A stretch of DNA of 64,000 nucleotides, taken from assembly GCA_032622095.1 (NCBI GenBank), contig CP136062.1, positions 16,331,710 to 16,395,709 of the forward strand, read 5' to 3'. The DNA comes from Siphonodentalium dalli (Eukaryota > Mollusca > Scaphopoda > Gadilida > Siphonodentaliidae). The notes beneath the pieces were generated by a model. The model was not told where the DNA came from. It saw only the letters and a program-made list of their open reading frames with translations, and ran no database searches. Below, piece after piece: positions 11,901 through 22,050 of the stretch. The first letter of the stretch is position 1, and each line of letters begins with the position of its first letter. Both the position numbers and the translations under genes were made by a program.

Positions 11901-13658
11901 GGTATCACTTCTATTACAGGTATCACTTCTATTACAGGTATCACTTCTATTACAGGTACCACTTCTATTACAGGTACCACTTCTATTACAGGTATCACTT
12001 CTATTACAGGTATCACTTCTATTACAGGTACCACTTCTATTACAGGTACCACTTCTATTACAGGTACCACTTCTATTACAGGTATCACTTCTATTACAGG
12101 TATCACTTCTATTACAGGTACCACTTCTATTACAGGTACCACTTCTATTACAGGTACCACTTCTATTACAGGTATCACTTCTATTACAGGTATCACTTCT
12201 ATTACAGGTATCACTTCTATTACAGGTACCACTTCTATTACAGGTATCACTTCTATTACAGGTATCACTTCTATTACAGGTATCACTTCTATTACAGGTA
12301 TCACTTCTATTACAGGTACCACTTCTATTACAGGTATCACTTCTATTACAGGTACCACTTCTATTACAGGTATCACTTCTATTACAGGTATCACTTCTAT
12401 TACAGGTATCACTTCTATTACAGGTATCACTTCTATTACAGGTATCACTTCTATTACAGGTATCACTTCTATTACAGGTATCACTTCTATTACAGGTATC
12501 ATTTCTATTACAGGTATCACTTCTATTACAGGTATCACTTCTATTACAGGTATCACTTCTATTACAGGTATCACTTCTATTACAGGTATCACTTCTATTA
12601 CAGGTATCACTTCTATTACAGGTATCACTTCTATTACAGGTATCACTTCTATTACAGGTATCACTTCTATTACAGGTACAGGTATCACTTCTATTACAGG
12701 TATCACTTCTATTACAGGTATCACTTCTATTACAGGTATCACTTCTATTACAGGTATCACTTCTATTACAGGTATCACTTCTATTACAGGTATCACTTCT
12801 ATTACAGGTATCACTTCTATTACAGGTATCACTTCTATTACAGGTACCACTTCTATTACAGGTACCACTTCTATTACAGGTATCACTTCTATTACAGGTA
12901 TCACTTCTATTACAGGTATCACTTCAATTACAGGTATCACTTCTATTACAGGTATCACTTCTATTACAGGTATCACTTCTATTACAGGTATCACTTCTAT
13001 TACAGGTATCACTTCTATTACAGGTATCACTTCTATTACAGGTATCACTTCTATTACAGGTTCTATTACAGGTATCACTTCTATTACAGGTATCACTTCT
13101 ATTACAGGTATCACTTCTATTACAGGTATCACTTCTATTACAGGTATCACTTCTATTACAGGTATCACTTCTATTACAGGTATCACTTCTATTACAGGTA
13201 TCACTTCTATTACAGGTACCACTTCTATTACAGGTATCACTTCTATTACAGGTATCACTTCTATTACAGGTATCACTTCTATTACAGGTATCACTTCTAT
13301 TACAGGTATCACTTCTATTACAGGTACCACTTCTATTACAGGTACCACTTCTATTACAGGTATCACTTCTATTACAGGTATCACTTCTATTACAGGTATC
13401 ACTTCTATTACAGGTACCACTTCTATTACAGGTACCACTTCTATTACAGGTATCACTTCTATTACAGGTATCACTTCTATTACAGGTATCACTTCTATTA
13501 CAGGTATCACTTCTATTACAGGTATCACTTCTATTACAGGTATCACTTCTATTACAGGTACCACTTCTATTACAGGTATCACTTCTATTACAGGTATCAC
13601 TTCTATTACAGGTATCACTTCTATTACAGGTATCACTTCTATTACAGGTATCACTTCT
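8943..13658. repeat. 18-bp minisatellite array, ~262 units
   Basis: The unit CTATTACAGGTATCACTT runs for 4716 bp. The main variant is GGTATC versus GGTACC (a KpnI site), appearing singly and in runs of two to four. Three consecutive GGTGTC units lie near 10048-10090, and TTATATT variants recur near 10936-11135. Two partial units change length by 6 bp (near 12675) and by a 12-bp unit (near 13060). Both preserve the reading frame, so ORFs of 800-1200 codons appear on both strands (YRYHFY, SLLLQV and PVIEVI repeats). Low information content and openness in several frames argue against translation. Every unit contains CTATTACAG followed by GTATC, a juxtaposed acceptor/donor-like motif. Confidence 0.97.
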
Positions 13659-14408
13659 AATCACGCATTGTTCGCAGCCAAATATAACTTACTCAATAAA
13701 ACCTTTGCTCTTACTGGCTCATATTTGAATTATCATCTCCCCGACAATCTTCCCATGAATGCTGACTACGATAATGAGGTAATTGTCCAATTAACCCTGA
13801 AACAGGTTTGACGCATTGTATATACAGGTAAATGGCCTGCCTAACAACATACCTGCCATATTGACACGATCATGCCGACATAATATTGATTTAGTCCCAT
13901 ATAACAATTATCCCGTGTTCTTAACAGTTAGAGTACACTCAGGTACACCAAATAATGCGAAATTATAGTCGTTTTTGTTTCGGGAGATTTGCATTCAATT
14001 TTATAGGCAAACATACTTTATCAGGTGATTAACAAACAAAAACTTGGCTACTTCGAGTTCTATCTGTCAGAAAGCCTGCATTTGAACCGATATTGGAACC
14101 TCAAACCATATATACATGTAGACCCCCCTTACAAGGATCTAAATGTGTTCTATAATTATGATATAGGTATGTAGATAAGTATCTATATAATGTTAATAGT
14201 GGATAAACATGAGAAAATTTCAGAAAAAATTGCATTTCAGTGAATTACTCATTTTTTTCCAGCCCCGACAAACCCACCCACCCGCCTTGCGTATGGAACA
14301 AATCTGCAGACAAAAACTAACGGTGTTTCTTTCTTCTTAACAGCATCGCTTTGTCCTACCAGTATCATAGCAGGACACACCAGCATCATATAAAATTAGC
14401 AGGACCAC
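13659..14408. other. No gene seen
   Basis: AT-rich sequence after the array, without tandem repeats, RNA genes or plausible coding exons. Confidence 0.5.
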
Positions 14409-14935
14409 TTAAAGATGGATTATCTCTTTATATAACAAATTTTAAATAGTTGCGTCGGTATAAAATAATAGATATGAACTGAAGACCCCTGTCCGGAAAA
14501 GCTTCTATCAATTAATATTAATTTTATTCGAATATTAAATCGGGACCGTTTATGTTACTATTTTAGAACAGACCATTCGGATGATACCATATTGCGATAT
14601 AGATTACTGGGCTGTTCCTATGGCTACGCACATAAAGTCAAATATCCCAGATTGCTTCTTTGTATTGTTTTGTTCCATAGATATAAGCGATAATGAGTAT
14701 AATTAACGTTTATTTTGTGACAAAATTGTACAATAAAATTTCTGGTCTCTGTTAACAGTAACCACTATTGTTCGTTAGCCGAACAAACACACGTTTTTAG
14801 ACCAGAAAATATTCAAAATAAAATTAATATTAATAGACAGAAGCATTTCCGGACAGGAGTCGTCGATTCAAATATAATATTTTATACCCCGGTAACTATA
14901 TAATACATGTTTACAAAGAGACAATCCACCTTTAA
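14409..14935. mobile_element. 527-bp TTAA-flanked MITE with ~125-bp inverted repeats
   Basis: TTAA at 14409-14412 and 14932-14935 bounds imperfect inverted repeats. The left AAGATGGATTATCTC pairs with the right GAGACAATCCACCTT. Inside, GTCCGGAAA...CTTCTATC...ATTAATATTAATTTTATT pairs with its complement. A TTAA target and flush inverted repeats are the piggyBac signature; the assignment is inferred since no transposase is present. Confidence 0.82.
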
Positions 14936-14964
14936 CCATGCGTGTGTATCCAAGGATGAAGGCA

Positions 14965-15145
14965 AACTCCAGGCAGAGTTATCTCTCATCGCTCCGCTGA
15001 GATACCACTGCCTAAATGACATTAAGTAAGGATTTCTGACATGATCTTATTTCTTATGTTTTAGGATTAAAATTGTCTGCATGTATGTCTGGCTCAGTTC
15101 ATATTGTTCTTATCAATACCGAGATAATTACCATTATTGCCAAAA
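14965..15145 (-). repeat. Right arm of the 7.2-kb-spaced inverted repeat
   Basis: Reverse complement of 7950-8128. It begins 30 bp beyond the TTAA MITE. Sequence beyond 15145 shows no further match to sequence left of 7950, so the outer boundary is near 15145. Confidence 0.88.
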
Positions 15146-15385
15146 AAAACTTTGGCGGTCAAAATAATAATAGGTGACTAAATATAGTTCCGACGATGAA
15201 CATAGATGTATCGGTCCGCAAAGTACCATCCTCCCGGCAGTGATCTATCACAGTAACAACGTAGAGGGCGCTGCATGGAGTTTGGAATGAAGGTGGACTT
15301 CCCAGGCGCCTGTGTTAACACTTACGTGGAAGCGGGCGTAGAAATGAAATAGAAATATGACCACATCTGTCCTCCATAGATGGAA

Positions 15386-15594
15386 CCCACTAAAAGTTGT
15401 AGTCGTAGTCCAAACCGAGAACGAGTCGAGAAAATATTTAGTTGAGAATTTCCCTTTATATTTTTTATTTGGAATTTGGGGATGTGACCGGGAGGATTTG
15501 GACAGGGGTGTGAAAAAACGAAATTGAAATTCTCAACTACACGTTTTTTTTAGACTCGAATCGAACTCGTACTACAACTTTTAGTGGGCCCCCC
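15386..15594. mobile_element. 209-bp hAT-like MITE with perfect 8-bp target duplication
   Basis: The octamer AGATGGAA occurs at 15378-15385 and 15595-15602, flush against an element beginning CCCACTAAAAGTTGTAGT and ending ACTACAACTTTTAGTGGG plus CCCCC. The inverted arms continue through GAACGAGTCGAG and GTTGAGAATTTC, leaving about 65 bp between arms, so the whole element folds. The left end lacks the G-run expected from the right end. The octamer duplication supports hAT-type transposition. No coding capacity. Confidence 0.88.
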
Positions 15595-15960
15595 AGATGG
15601 AAATAGTGTGTTAGACCATAGACTAAATATAGCATGTGCATATAATAGGTCGAATGTAAAGATAGATACGTTGTTACCTGATGACCTTTGAACATATCGT
15701 CTGCTATCAACGTATGCATCTCATAAACAATGTGCAACTGGACATGTTGAATGCATGAATTCGAATAAACCCTTCCGATACACAGGCAAGTCAGTGAGAT
15801 GCTAATCGGGGTGGCGACGTGTCATATTAGACGGTGCATACACTCATCTTCTAAATTCTTGACCCCACAGGTAACATTATTAGTAGCGTATACATCGAGT
15901 ATTATACCCACCCGGTGTTTGCAATTTTGTGCTGATCACAGTGTGTTATGTGTTGTTATT

Positions 15961-16446
15961 ATATGTGACACGCCATATCAAATTCAGTCGTAAGTCGGGA
16001 TTTTTTTTTACCCTGTGCCAATGCATTCTCTTATATATGCGAGTCGACATAGGTCGCCTCGCATATACAAGAGAATGCAGCGGCCTAACAATTTTTTATC
16101 ATTTTTTTAAATAAATGTTTCTTACAATTTTTAGGACATAAAATAAAAAAAACATCCATTACCCTGCAGGGAGCACCACAGTGCCCACACACATATAGAA
16201 GCATATAGAAGAGTGTCGTCTCACTCGTCTGCTCATGTTTGTCTGGGGCTCTGTATGGGTTAAATTATAAAAAAAATTAAAGAATACAAGAAAAAATTAT
16301 TAAAATTGTAAAAAATTGTTAGGCCAATGCATTCTCTTATATATGCGAGGCGACCTATGGTCGACTCGCATATATAAGAGAATGCATTGGCACAGGGTAA
16401 AATAATCCCGACTCACGACTGGATTTGATATGGCGGGTCACATATG
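15961..16446. mobile_element. 486-bp MITE whose terminal repeats each contain a hairpin
   Basis: Outer inverted repeats start ATATGTGAC...GCCATATCAAAT and run through GTCGTAAGTCGGGAT, TTTTACCCTG and a full copy of the GTGCCAATGCATTC hairpin (16014-16084 left, 16321-16393 right), then CCTAACAATTTT. The arms are about 130 bp and the interior about 230 bp. The interior (16130-16260) matches 6985-7140 in reverse. A structure of hairpin, loop, hairpin is unusual. The left hairpin has a few substitutions (ATACAAG, GCAGCGG). Confidence 0.87.
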
Positions 16447-17220
16447 TTGGTGAGTCCGGGCTTATAGTCTTTCCTGTCTGGACCCTGTGCAATGTCAAAG
16501 TATATTTGTACAATAAACTATTTTAAATATATATACCCACCCCTAGGTACACATAGAACGAAATGTGCGTCCATCGGTCCGTCGACAATTTTCTTCGCCA
16601 CACCTTACATGTCACATCGATTCCCTCGTCCGATTTTCACCAAACTTCATAATCATATGTGTCTTCGGATGATATCTTTAACTTTATCTACAGGCATGTT
16701 TATGATCAAATTTGAATGATTTTCTATAAAACAAAAACATGGCCGCTGGCAGCCATCTTGGATTTTAAACATTGCATGACTATATATCCTTCGGCACACC
16801 CAACAGTCAGTTCCGTTGTTTAATGCTGCATGTCAAAGTTTTGGAGTAGCATACCATATATTGCAGCTTTTGAATATCCGTGAACTTTGACCCGTAGCAC
16901 TATAAAAAAAACCGGAATACGGGGCTTATGTATGTGCACGTGCTCTATTATAATTGTGACGTCACTGTTGCAGGCTTTCAGAAGATGAAATCGATATAAA
17001 TGTTCACATATGTAAATATATTCACTCAGATGTATTTCAATGTTTGCGAACAGATAGGAAGCAGATACCTATGGGAATTGTTTTTTATGATCTTGCTTCC
17101 GATCATGCTACTACCATTCCACTGTTTTTGGGTTGTATTAATATGTTGGAATATGCTAATGAGTAATTGCTGGAAAAAACCAGACTGATATAATTTTGTA
17201 TTCTTATTTATTTACCAATT
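16447..17220. other. Dispersed-repeat remnants, no gene
   Basis: Sequence around 16560-16790 (CCATCGGTCCGTCGAC, GATTTTCACCAAACTTCA, GGCAGCCATCTTGGATT) has the style of an old dispersed repeat and carries a YY1-like motif. No credible ORF. Confidence 0.5.
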
Positions 17221-17355
17221 GGGGGGGGGGGGGGGGGTCCCAAAATGTTGGCCTGGAAAAAAAATACAGAGGGTGGGGCGAGTATAGGTAGCGGTAATTA
17301 TTGTGCTCAACCCTGTTTCTGCATATTTCTTCAAGACACCCCCCCCCCCCCCCCC
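17221..17355. repeat. G17 tract and C17 tract 101 bp apart
   Basis: A run of 17 G at 17221-17237 is followed by a run of 17 C at 17339-17355. They are complementary, so they could pair, or each could form a quadruplex or i-motif. Overlapping minus-strand ORFs rich in glycine or proline come from these homopolymers. Confidence 0.9.
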
Positions 17356-17810
17356 AGATAAAAAAAATATGGTAATACGGTAATTTGTTGCATTCATTCA
17401 CTTTTAGATCAAACATGTAAATATTGTAAATAAGTAAACTTCAAACGTGGATGGCTATTATTTGGCGACGACAGCTGGCTGTTTAGACGAGTCTGTTAAA
17501 CTTGGAATACAGGTCACAACGCGTAGGATTTGTACCAGTCTGGAGTAAACTACATACCCACATATAAAAAATAGTGGGTCTGACGACCTTTCGTTCAGTT
17601 TTCATTTCCCAAACCCGGGATTCCTTGTAATTACCGCCAATCAAAACTTAGCTCCAAGAAATGTGTGCCCCAATAAAAAACTAGTAACATGTCACGTGCT
17701 CTCGGTGTGGAAATTCCGAAGGTGTGGCTAAATGTTGTTAAAATAGTATCCATGACGTCATGTTATACCGGTAGATTGTTGACGAGCGGTCGAAAGTTTA
17801 AAATCAAGAA

Positions 17811-18050
17811 TCACCGGAATTTGGATTGCAGGCAACTGTAATTATGGTACAACTGGCCAATCTTTGGAGCTAATAATACGGCTGTGTAAGGTCGGGAGGG
17901 TTCCGGTGGGGTTGGTGGTAGAATTGTGGTGTTCTTCGCTTGTTTTGGCTGCGGTGGTACTACTGCCGGTACTGGGGAACTGATAGATCGTTTTGTTATG
18001 TCATTTAACTTTTTTAGTTCTGTAGTTGTTTTAGCAGATAATCCCGACAT
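17811..18050 (-). CDS. Possible small or first-exon protein, proline-rich
   Basis: An ATG at 18050 on the minus strand opens a 79-residue frame ending at a stop at 17811. The N-terminal third looks like a short helix with TTTELKKLNDITKR. Residues about 25-55 are proline-rich with PVPAVVPPQPKQ and LPPTPPEPSRPY, and the end contains TAVLLAPKIG. Composition is more protein-like than the repeat ORFs elsewhere and the region is not obviously repetitive. I do not recognise the family. It could be a first exon with a donor downstream, or chance. A divergent plus-strand ATG at 18100 opens only 21 codons. Confidence 0.22.
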   Translation of the reverse strand: MSGLSAKTTTELKKLNDITKRSISSPVPAVVPPQPKQAKNTTILPPTPPEPSRPYTAVLLAPKIGQLYHNYSCLQSKFR

Positions 18051-18618
18051 TCATGTATTTTTGATTCGTGGCCGTTGATTTGTGTTATTTTTTGACAACA
18101 TGGGCGACAAATCGCCTGGCCAATCTAAAAAAATAATTCGTTCTGAGTCCAAGAGATCCACATAAAGTGACATTTTTTATAATTTCAAGAAGATCTGTCT
18201 TAGTTATTGTACATATTATTTTGGATCCCGGAAGCTAGCTGCTTCCCTTTATTGTCAGTAAAACAACCGCCGAACGAAAAGTCACAAACCCTGCAACTAT
18301 TAATTCCGATTCTTAGAATCGGCTTCACATGGTTGAAGCGGCCATGACGGCACTGGCACGTGACCATGTTTACGCCTGTCAATCACAACTAATTTCAGAT
18401 TTATATTTAGTGTGGTGTGACGTAATTTGGGGGAAGCCCACAACCGTTCAGAAATGAAAAGTTGATGGGAATGCAATAGACTCAGTATCAGTATGAATCT
18501 GAGTGTATGTTTACATAGACTGGATTTGTACTAGTATCCGTTAACGCATCCAACGGACGTATTCTAATTCAAAGCAACCCAACGCAACTCAACGCAACGC
18601 AAGCCCCCGACTTGAATA
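18051..18618. other. Unassigned region
   Basis: A 60-residue minus-strand frame at 18200-18382 contains several cysteines (TCQCRHGRF, CRVCDFSFGGC) but matches no family I know. An AACGCAAC-type short direct repeat lies near 18570-18600. Confidence 0.35.
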
Positions 18619-20132
18619 CAGAGACGTGGCGACATGGGGAGGTTTTTTTGGGGGGTCAAAAACTTTGGTCAAAATTTTCAACAGTTGGAAATTTCATACC
18701 TGCCAAAACATTAGTTGGAAATTTCACACCAACAATATGTTGAAAATATTTGTGTAGTTTGATTTTCAAACAACTTATTGGGGGAATTAATTGTTTTTGG
18801 ACCAATATTTGCATATTTAGCTTTTTTTTGGTCAAAATTTTGGACTGAAATGGTTATCAGTTGGAAATTTTGCAACGTTATTGGGGGGTGACAGGTTGGA
18901 AATTTCCAACACTGTCTTGGAAAGTTTGTGGCCTATATATAGTCCCTCCCCCGTGGCCAGTCAAAAACTGCTAGTTAATTTAAGAAAACAATATTGTCAT
19001 ACATTTGGTAAATATTGTCATTGGAATTGTCATCAGTTGGAAATTTTCCAACCTAAGTGCATGGGGGTGTCAGGTTTTAAATTTCCAACTCTTGCAGGGG
19101 TGGAGGGGGGGGGTCGGAATAAAATTTCAGGCACGTATGGCATTTTTTTCCCTTTCGATAATTTTTTGTACCCACCCACCCCCACCGCCAAATTTTTTTC
19201 CGCTTTCGGCAGTTTTTTTCCGACCATTTTTTGACACCCACCCCCCTTTTAACACTAAAAGAGAGATTTGCGGGGGGGGGGGATTCAATGTAAACAGCTG
19301 TATATGAATTTCTGTGCATACTATTTATCATGGATGTTAACATGGACATGTAAATAGGAATGAGTCATTTTGAGGTCATTCGGCCAAAAATACATGGCTG
19401 CCAGCGGCCATCTTGGATTTCAAAATTTGCAACAAAATACAACACGATAACTGCCTGCAGTCAGTTTACCAGTTAGAATTACATTATTTCTCTCATGCAA
19501 AGTGGTTTTGAAGCCCAACTCATTGCCAAAACACTAAAAAACAAGCAGGAATTTTTTGTTTAGTTGCGGAAAAAATTGCTTGTTGGTGGCTTTGACCACC
19601 CACCCACCCCGGCATACGTTTTTTTTCATCCCCCCCCCCCCCTGACTCTTGGAAGGCTTGAGGCTAGTCTAGATGCTAGGATTTTGCGATTTTCTTGTTC
19701 AGATTTCAAAATGTTCGAAACACTATAGGGAAGCTTCAGTTGAGGCCAGTCTAGATACTAGGATTTGCGATTTTCTTGTATTGTTTTCAAAAATTAATGT
19801 TCTCACACCGGGCCGAACAACCACGGTCGGCCAGGTGTGCTATGGTCTCTTGCCCGTAGCCGTGTGCATTTGTCTGGAGCTAAACCACTATAGATGTTAG
19901 GATTTATGCAATTTTTCAGGTTAAAAAATATATCTAAATGTTCTGATACCGGGAACATAGAAACCATGGTTTATGAATATATATGATATTAGGCATGAGT
20001 ACTGAGGCGCAAAGGGGGGGGGTGCAAATGTAATTATGCAAAAGTTTGGTCTGCTTCTGATTCAAGGGGGGTGCAGTTGGAATTTCCGAAGGTGGACACC
20101 CCCCGAACGGAGATCCTCTAGCCACGTCCCTG
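18619..20132. mobile_element. 1514-bp non-autonomous hAT-like element with perfect 8-bp duplication
   Basis: CTTGAATA at 18611-18618 and 20133-20140 directly flanks terminal inverted repeats CAGAGACGTGGC (left) and GCCACGTCCCTG (right). The 8-bp duplication and CAG...CTG ends are hAT hallmarks. The left part carries several TTGGAAATTTC motifs (18685-18910, 19035-19090). G- or C-rich tracts lie near 19097-19275, 19600-19645 and 20015-20105, and an ~85-bp direct duplication near 19655-19800 (GGCTAGTCTAGATGCTAGGA versus GGCCAGTCTAGATACTAGGA). No transposase frame; small ORFs are shadows of low-complexity tracts. Relatives lie near 27.3, 55.3 and 55957-56321. Confidence 0.9.
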
Positions 20133-20140
20133 CTTGAATA

Positions 20141-21157
20141 CGTACCTTTTATTACACACAATCATGTTAGTCTATATAGAGTTTAAGCTGCATGTAGACC
20201 CCCCCCCCCCCACATGCGGATTTTGTGTGGTTGTGATATCTTTGTAGAACTATATATATCAGTCCTTCAATTTACCCAGTTGTTTGTTTGCCATCTGGCT
20301 TTTTTGGGCTTTCTATAGTACTCGGTCATTGAATCCATGAAAAGTACATTTTAATTCGCAATTATATATATTCAGGATATTTATGATGTTTATGATGTAT
20401 TAAGTCGAGCGATATGTCATTCTATTGATAATTGAGGACTCCTTATAGGTATGAATAAATTTCATATATTCAAAATGACCGTCGGAAGTGGAAAATATGA
20501 CGCCTTTTCACTAATATCTTCTAGATCTGAAAAGAACTAGAGCGTTGTGACTTTTTAACAAATCAAATTTTTTAAAAGAAGCTGTAAAATGCATACATTT
20601 ACAGTGTTGGCTGAGACGATTCACAGCCATATACAACCGTGTACGGCAGTATTGTGCGCTCTGGGGCTGGTGGCGACGGCAAATATAGTCCCCAAATTTC
20701 CTCTTTGTTTTTGTGTCTATTTTCGTTAGTGCAACGAAGTTGGACAATAATTGAACTTTAATGAAGAAATCAATCCTTTTTTTGCATTTTCTGGTGTTGG
20801 TGTCATGTGTGGCTTTTCGAAATAGTATTAATTCATTTGAATCAATGTAAAGACGCGCGGTATTTTTGTTGGCGCGAAGCCAATTGATATGTATCTAGCG
20901 AGATATAATGACATAATTATGAAATGGCTTTTTAAATTATATAATAAGGGTTTCATGTGATACACCCTACATCATGTGCATGTGTGAACATGATTCCGAC
21001 CGTGGGATACGCTTCTACTGTGTATGTGGGTAACACGTTTCAATGGCATCCCAGACATTCACATATTTTGCAAATAACCCCAACCACGTGGTGGAAGTTT
21101 AATCGCATGGCTGTAACGTTCAATTTGATGTATAAAAGACGTATATTTAGGGACTTG
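20141..21157. other. No confident gene
   Basis: Includes a C-tract near 20200 and a 78-residue minus-strand frame at 20511-20747 (starts MSNFVALTKIDTK) that I cannot assign. No tandem repeat. The right end leads into the U2-type promoter flank. Confidence 0.45.
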
Positions 21158-21239
21158 TTCGGGTGCGTGAAACTGATAAGTTAGTATTCAGGTACTACGC
21201 TAACTGGAGGAATGTAGCATTCTACAAACACCGCCGAAG
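21158..21239 (+). promoter_or_regulatory. Putative snRNA-type promoter upstream of the U2-headed RNA
   Basis: The 80 bp before the U2 start contain GGACTTGTTC, GTGAAACTGATAAGTTAGTA and AACTGGAGGAATGTAGCATT. The same blocks, same order and similar spacing occur at about 60943-61013 and 63490-63562, and similarity runs right up to the U2 +1 position (63-kb copy: AACATCGCAGAAAATCTC). The distance from +1 fits a metazoan proximal sequence element at roughly -50 to -70. The motif assignment is inferred from position and copy conservation, not from a known species consensus. Confidence 0.5.
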
Positions 21240-21560
21240 ATCGCTTCTCGGCCTTTTGGCTAAGATCAAAGTGTAGTATCTGTTCCGCGCTGGCCGTGAG
21301 CAGGGTTGCTATGCTTTGATCGAGCCCTTACGTTGTGCATGATAGTCCCCCAAGGTGGTTTTCCCCACCTGAAGGGACTTCCACTGTTTGGGTTCGCAGC
21401 CTTTGGCCGACAAGCGGACCTGACTGACTGACCGACTGTCCGCTTTATGCGGGGACTGACCCCGATGAGCACTTTGACCATGCTCGTAAGGGTGGGTACC
21501 TCTGACTGGGTGCTCAGCCGACAAGACTGGTCCGTAAAAGCTCCGGGTTACTTTAAAAAA
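21240..21560 (+). ncRNA. U2 snRNA 5' end fused to a GC-rich structured tail (SINE-like or chimeric snRNA)
   Basis: Positions 21240-21285 match the universally conserved U2 5' end: ATCGCTTCTCGGCCTTTTGG, then CTAAGATCAA, the branch-point-pairing GTGTAGTATC and TGTTC. There is one extra A (ATCAAAGTG). After 21285 the canonical U2 sequence (Sm site, stems III and IV) is absent. Instead about 250 nt of unrelated GC-rich sequence shows several stems: AGGTGG/CCACCT (21353/21365), AAGCGGAC/GTCCGCTT (21412/21438), CGGGG/CCCCG (21450/21460) and a long-range CCCTTACG/CGTAAGGG (21325/21485). It ends in an A-rich tract from 21555. An snRNA-derived SINE or retro-chimera is the simplest reading. The promoter-like flank leaves open a transcribed U2-headed RNA. 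It cannot be a normal U2. Confidence 0.75.
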
Positions 21561-21610
21561 AAATTAAAAATAAATAACCTTATAAATTTACTTGTAACTT
21601 CTCAGGAAAT

Positions 21611-21842
21611 TTAACCCTTTCATGACTGGAGCTTCCTGTAATTTTGCGAAAACCATGTGCCAACGCATTCTCTTTTATATGCGACTCTCCCATATAGGGA
21701 GTCTACATTAAAAGAGACAATGTATACATCGACCTTGTCAGGAAGTGCATTCTGCTACATATGCTAGACTCCATATATAAGACAGTGTTCTGGCACATGA
21801 TATTTAATGCTGCACCAGTGCAGGTCCCGTCGTGGACCTTAT
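21611..21842. mobile_element. TTAA MITE with CCCTTTCATGACTGG ends, decayed
   Basis: The left end reads TTAACCCTTTCATGACTGGA. The right end near 21842 (GTCCCGTCGTGGACCTTAT) is a degenerate inverse. The interior has two weak hairpins built from ATTCTCTTTTATATGCGA-like and TGCTACATATGCTAG-like arms, related to the palindrome module. A relative, in pieces, is at 27765-27966, where the opposite end GCTCCAGTCATGAAAAGG is better preserved. Confidence 0.65.
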
Positions 21843-22050
21843 TGTAGACTGATGTAGTGAACGGCAAACTATTTATAAAATCACATGCCCAACACACATA
21901 TATATAGGTAATTCCTCAAGTAAAAAGTAACGTTTGCTCGACATAATACTCGACATTTGCTCCAAATACCTGACAATAATCAATCTTGCAATAACTCGTG
22001 GCATCAATTCATCGCTCTAATCAGCGATAAAACAATCAAAGATACACATT

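Noticed and set aside
8870-13728. Very long repetitive ORFs (up to 1226 codons) on both strands
   Set aside because: 18-bp minisatellite read in several frames. A silk-like or adhesive repeat protein was considered, but there is no signal peptide, no non-repeat domain, and both strands are open.
16492-16719. 75-codon plus-strand ORF
   Set aside because: Lies in dispersed-repeat-like sequence and has no domain or coding-like context.
21266-21524. Two 71-codon minus-strand ORFs over the U2-headed RNA
   Set aside because: Antisense to a structured GC-rich RNA-like region, with no recognisable protein features.
21240-21560. A normal U2 snRNA gene
   Set aside because: Only the first ~46 nt match; the Sm site and the stem-loop III/IV sequence are absent.
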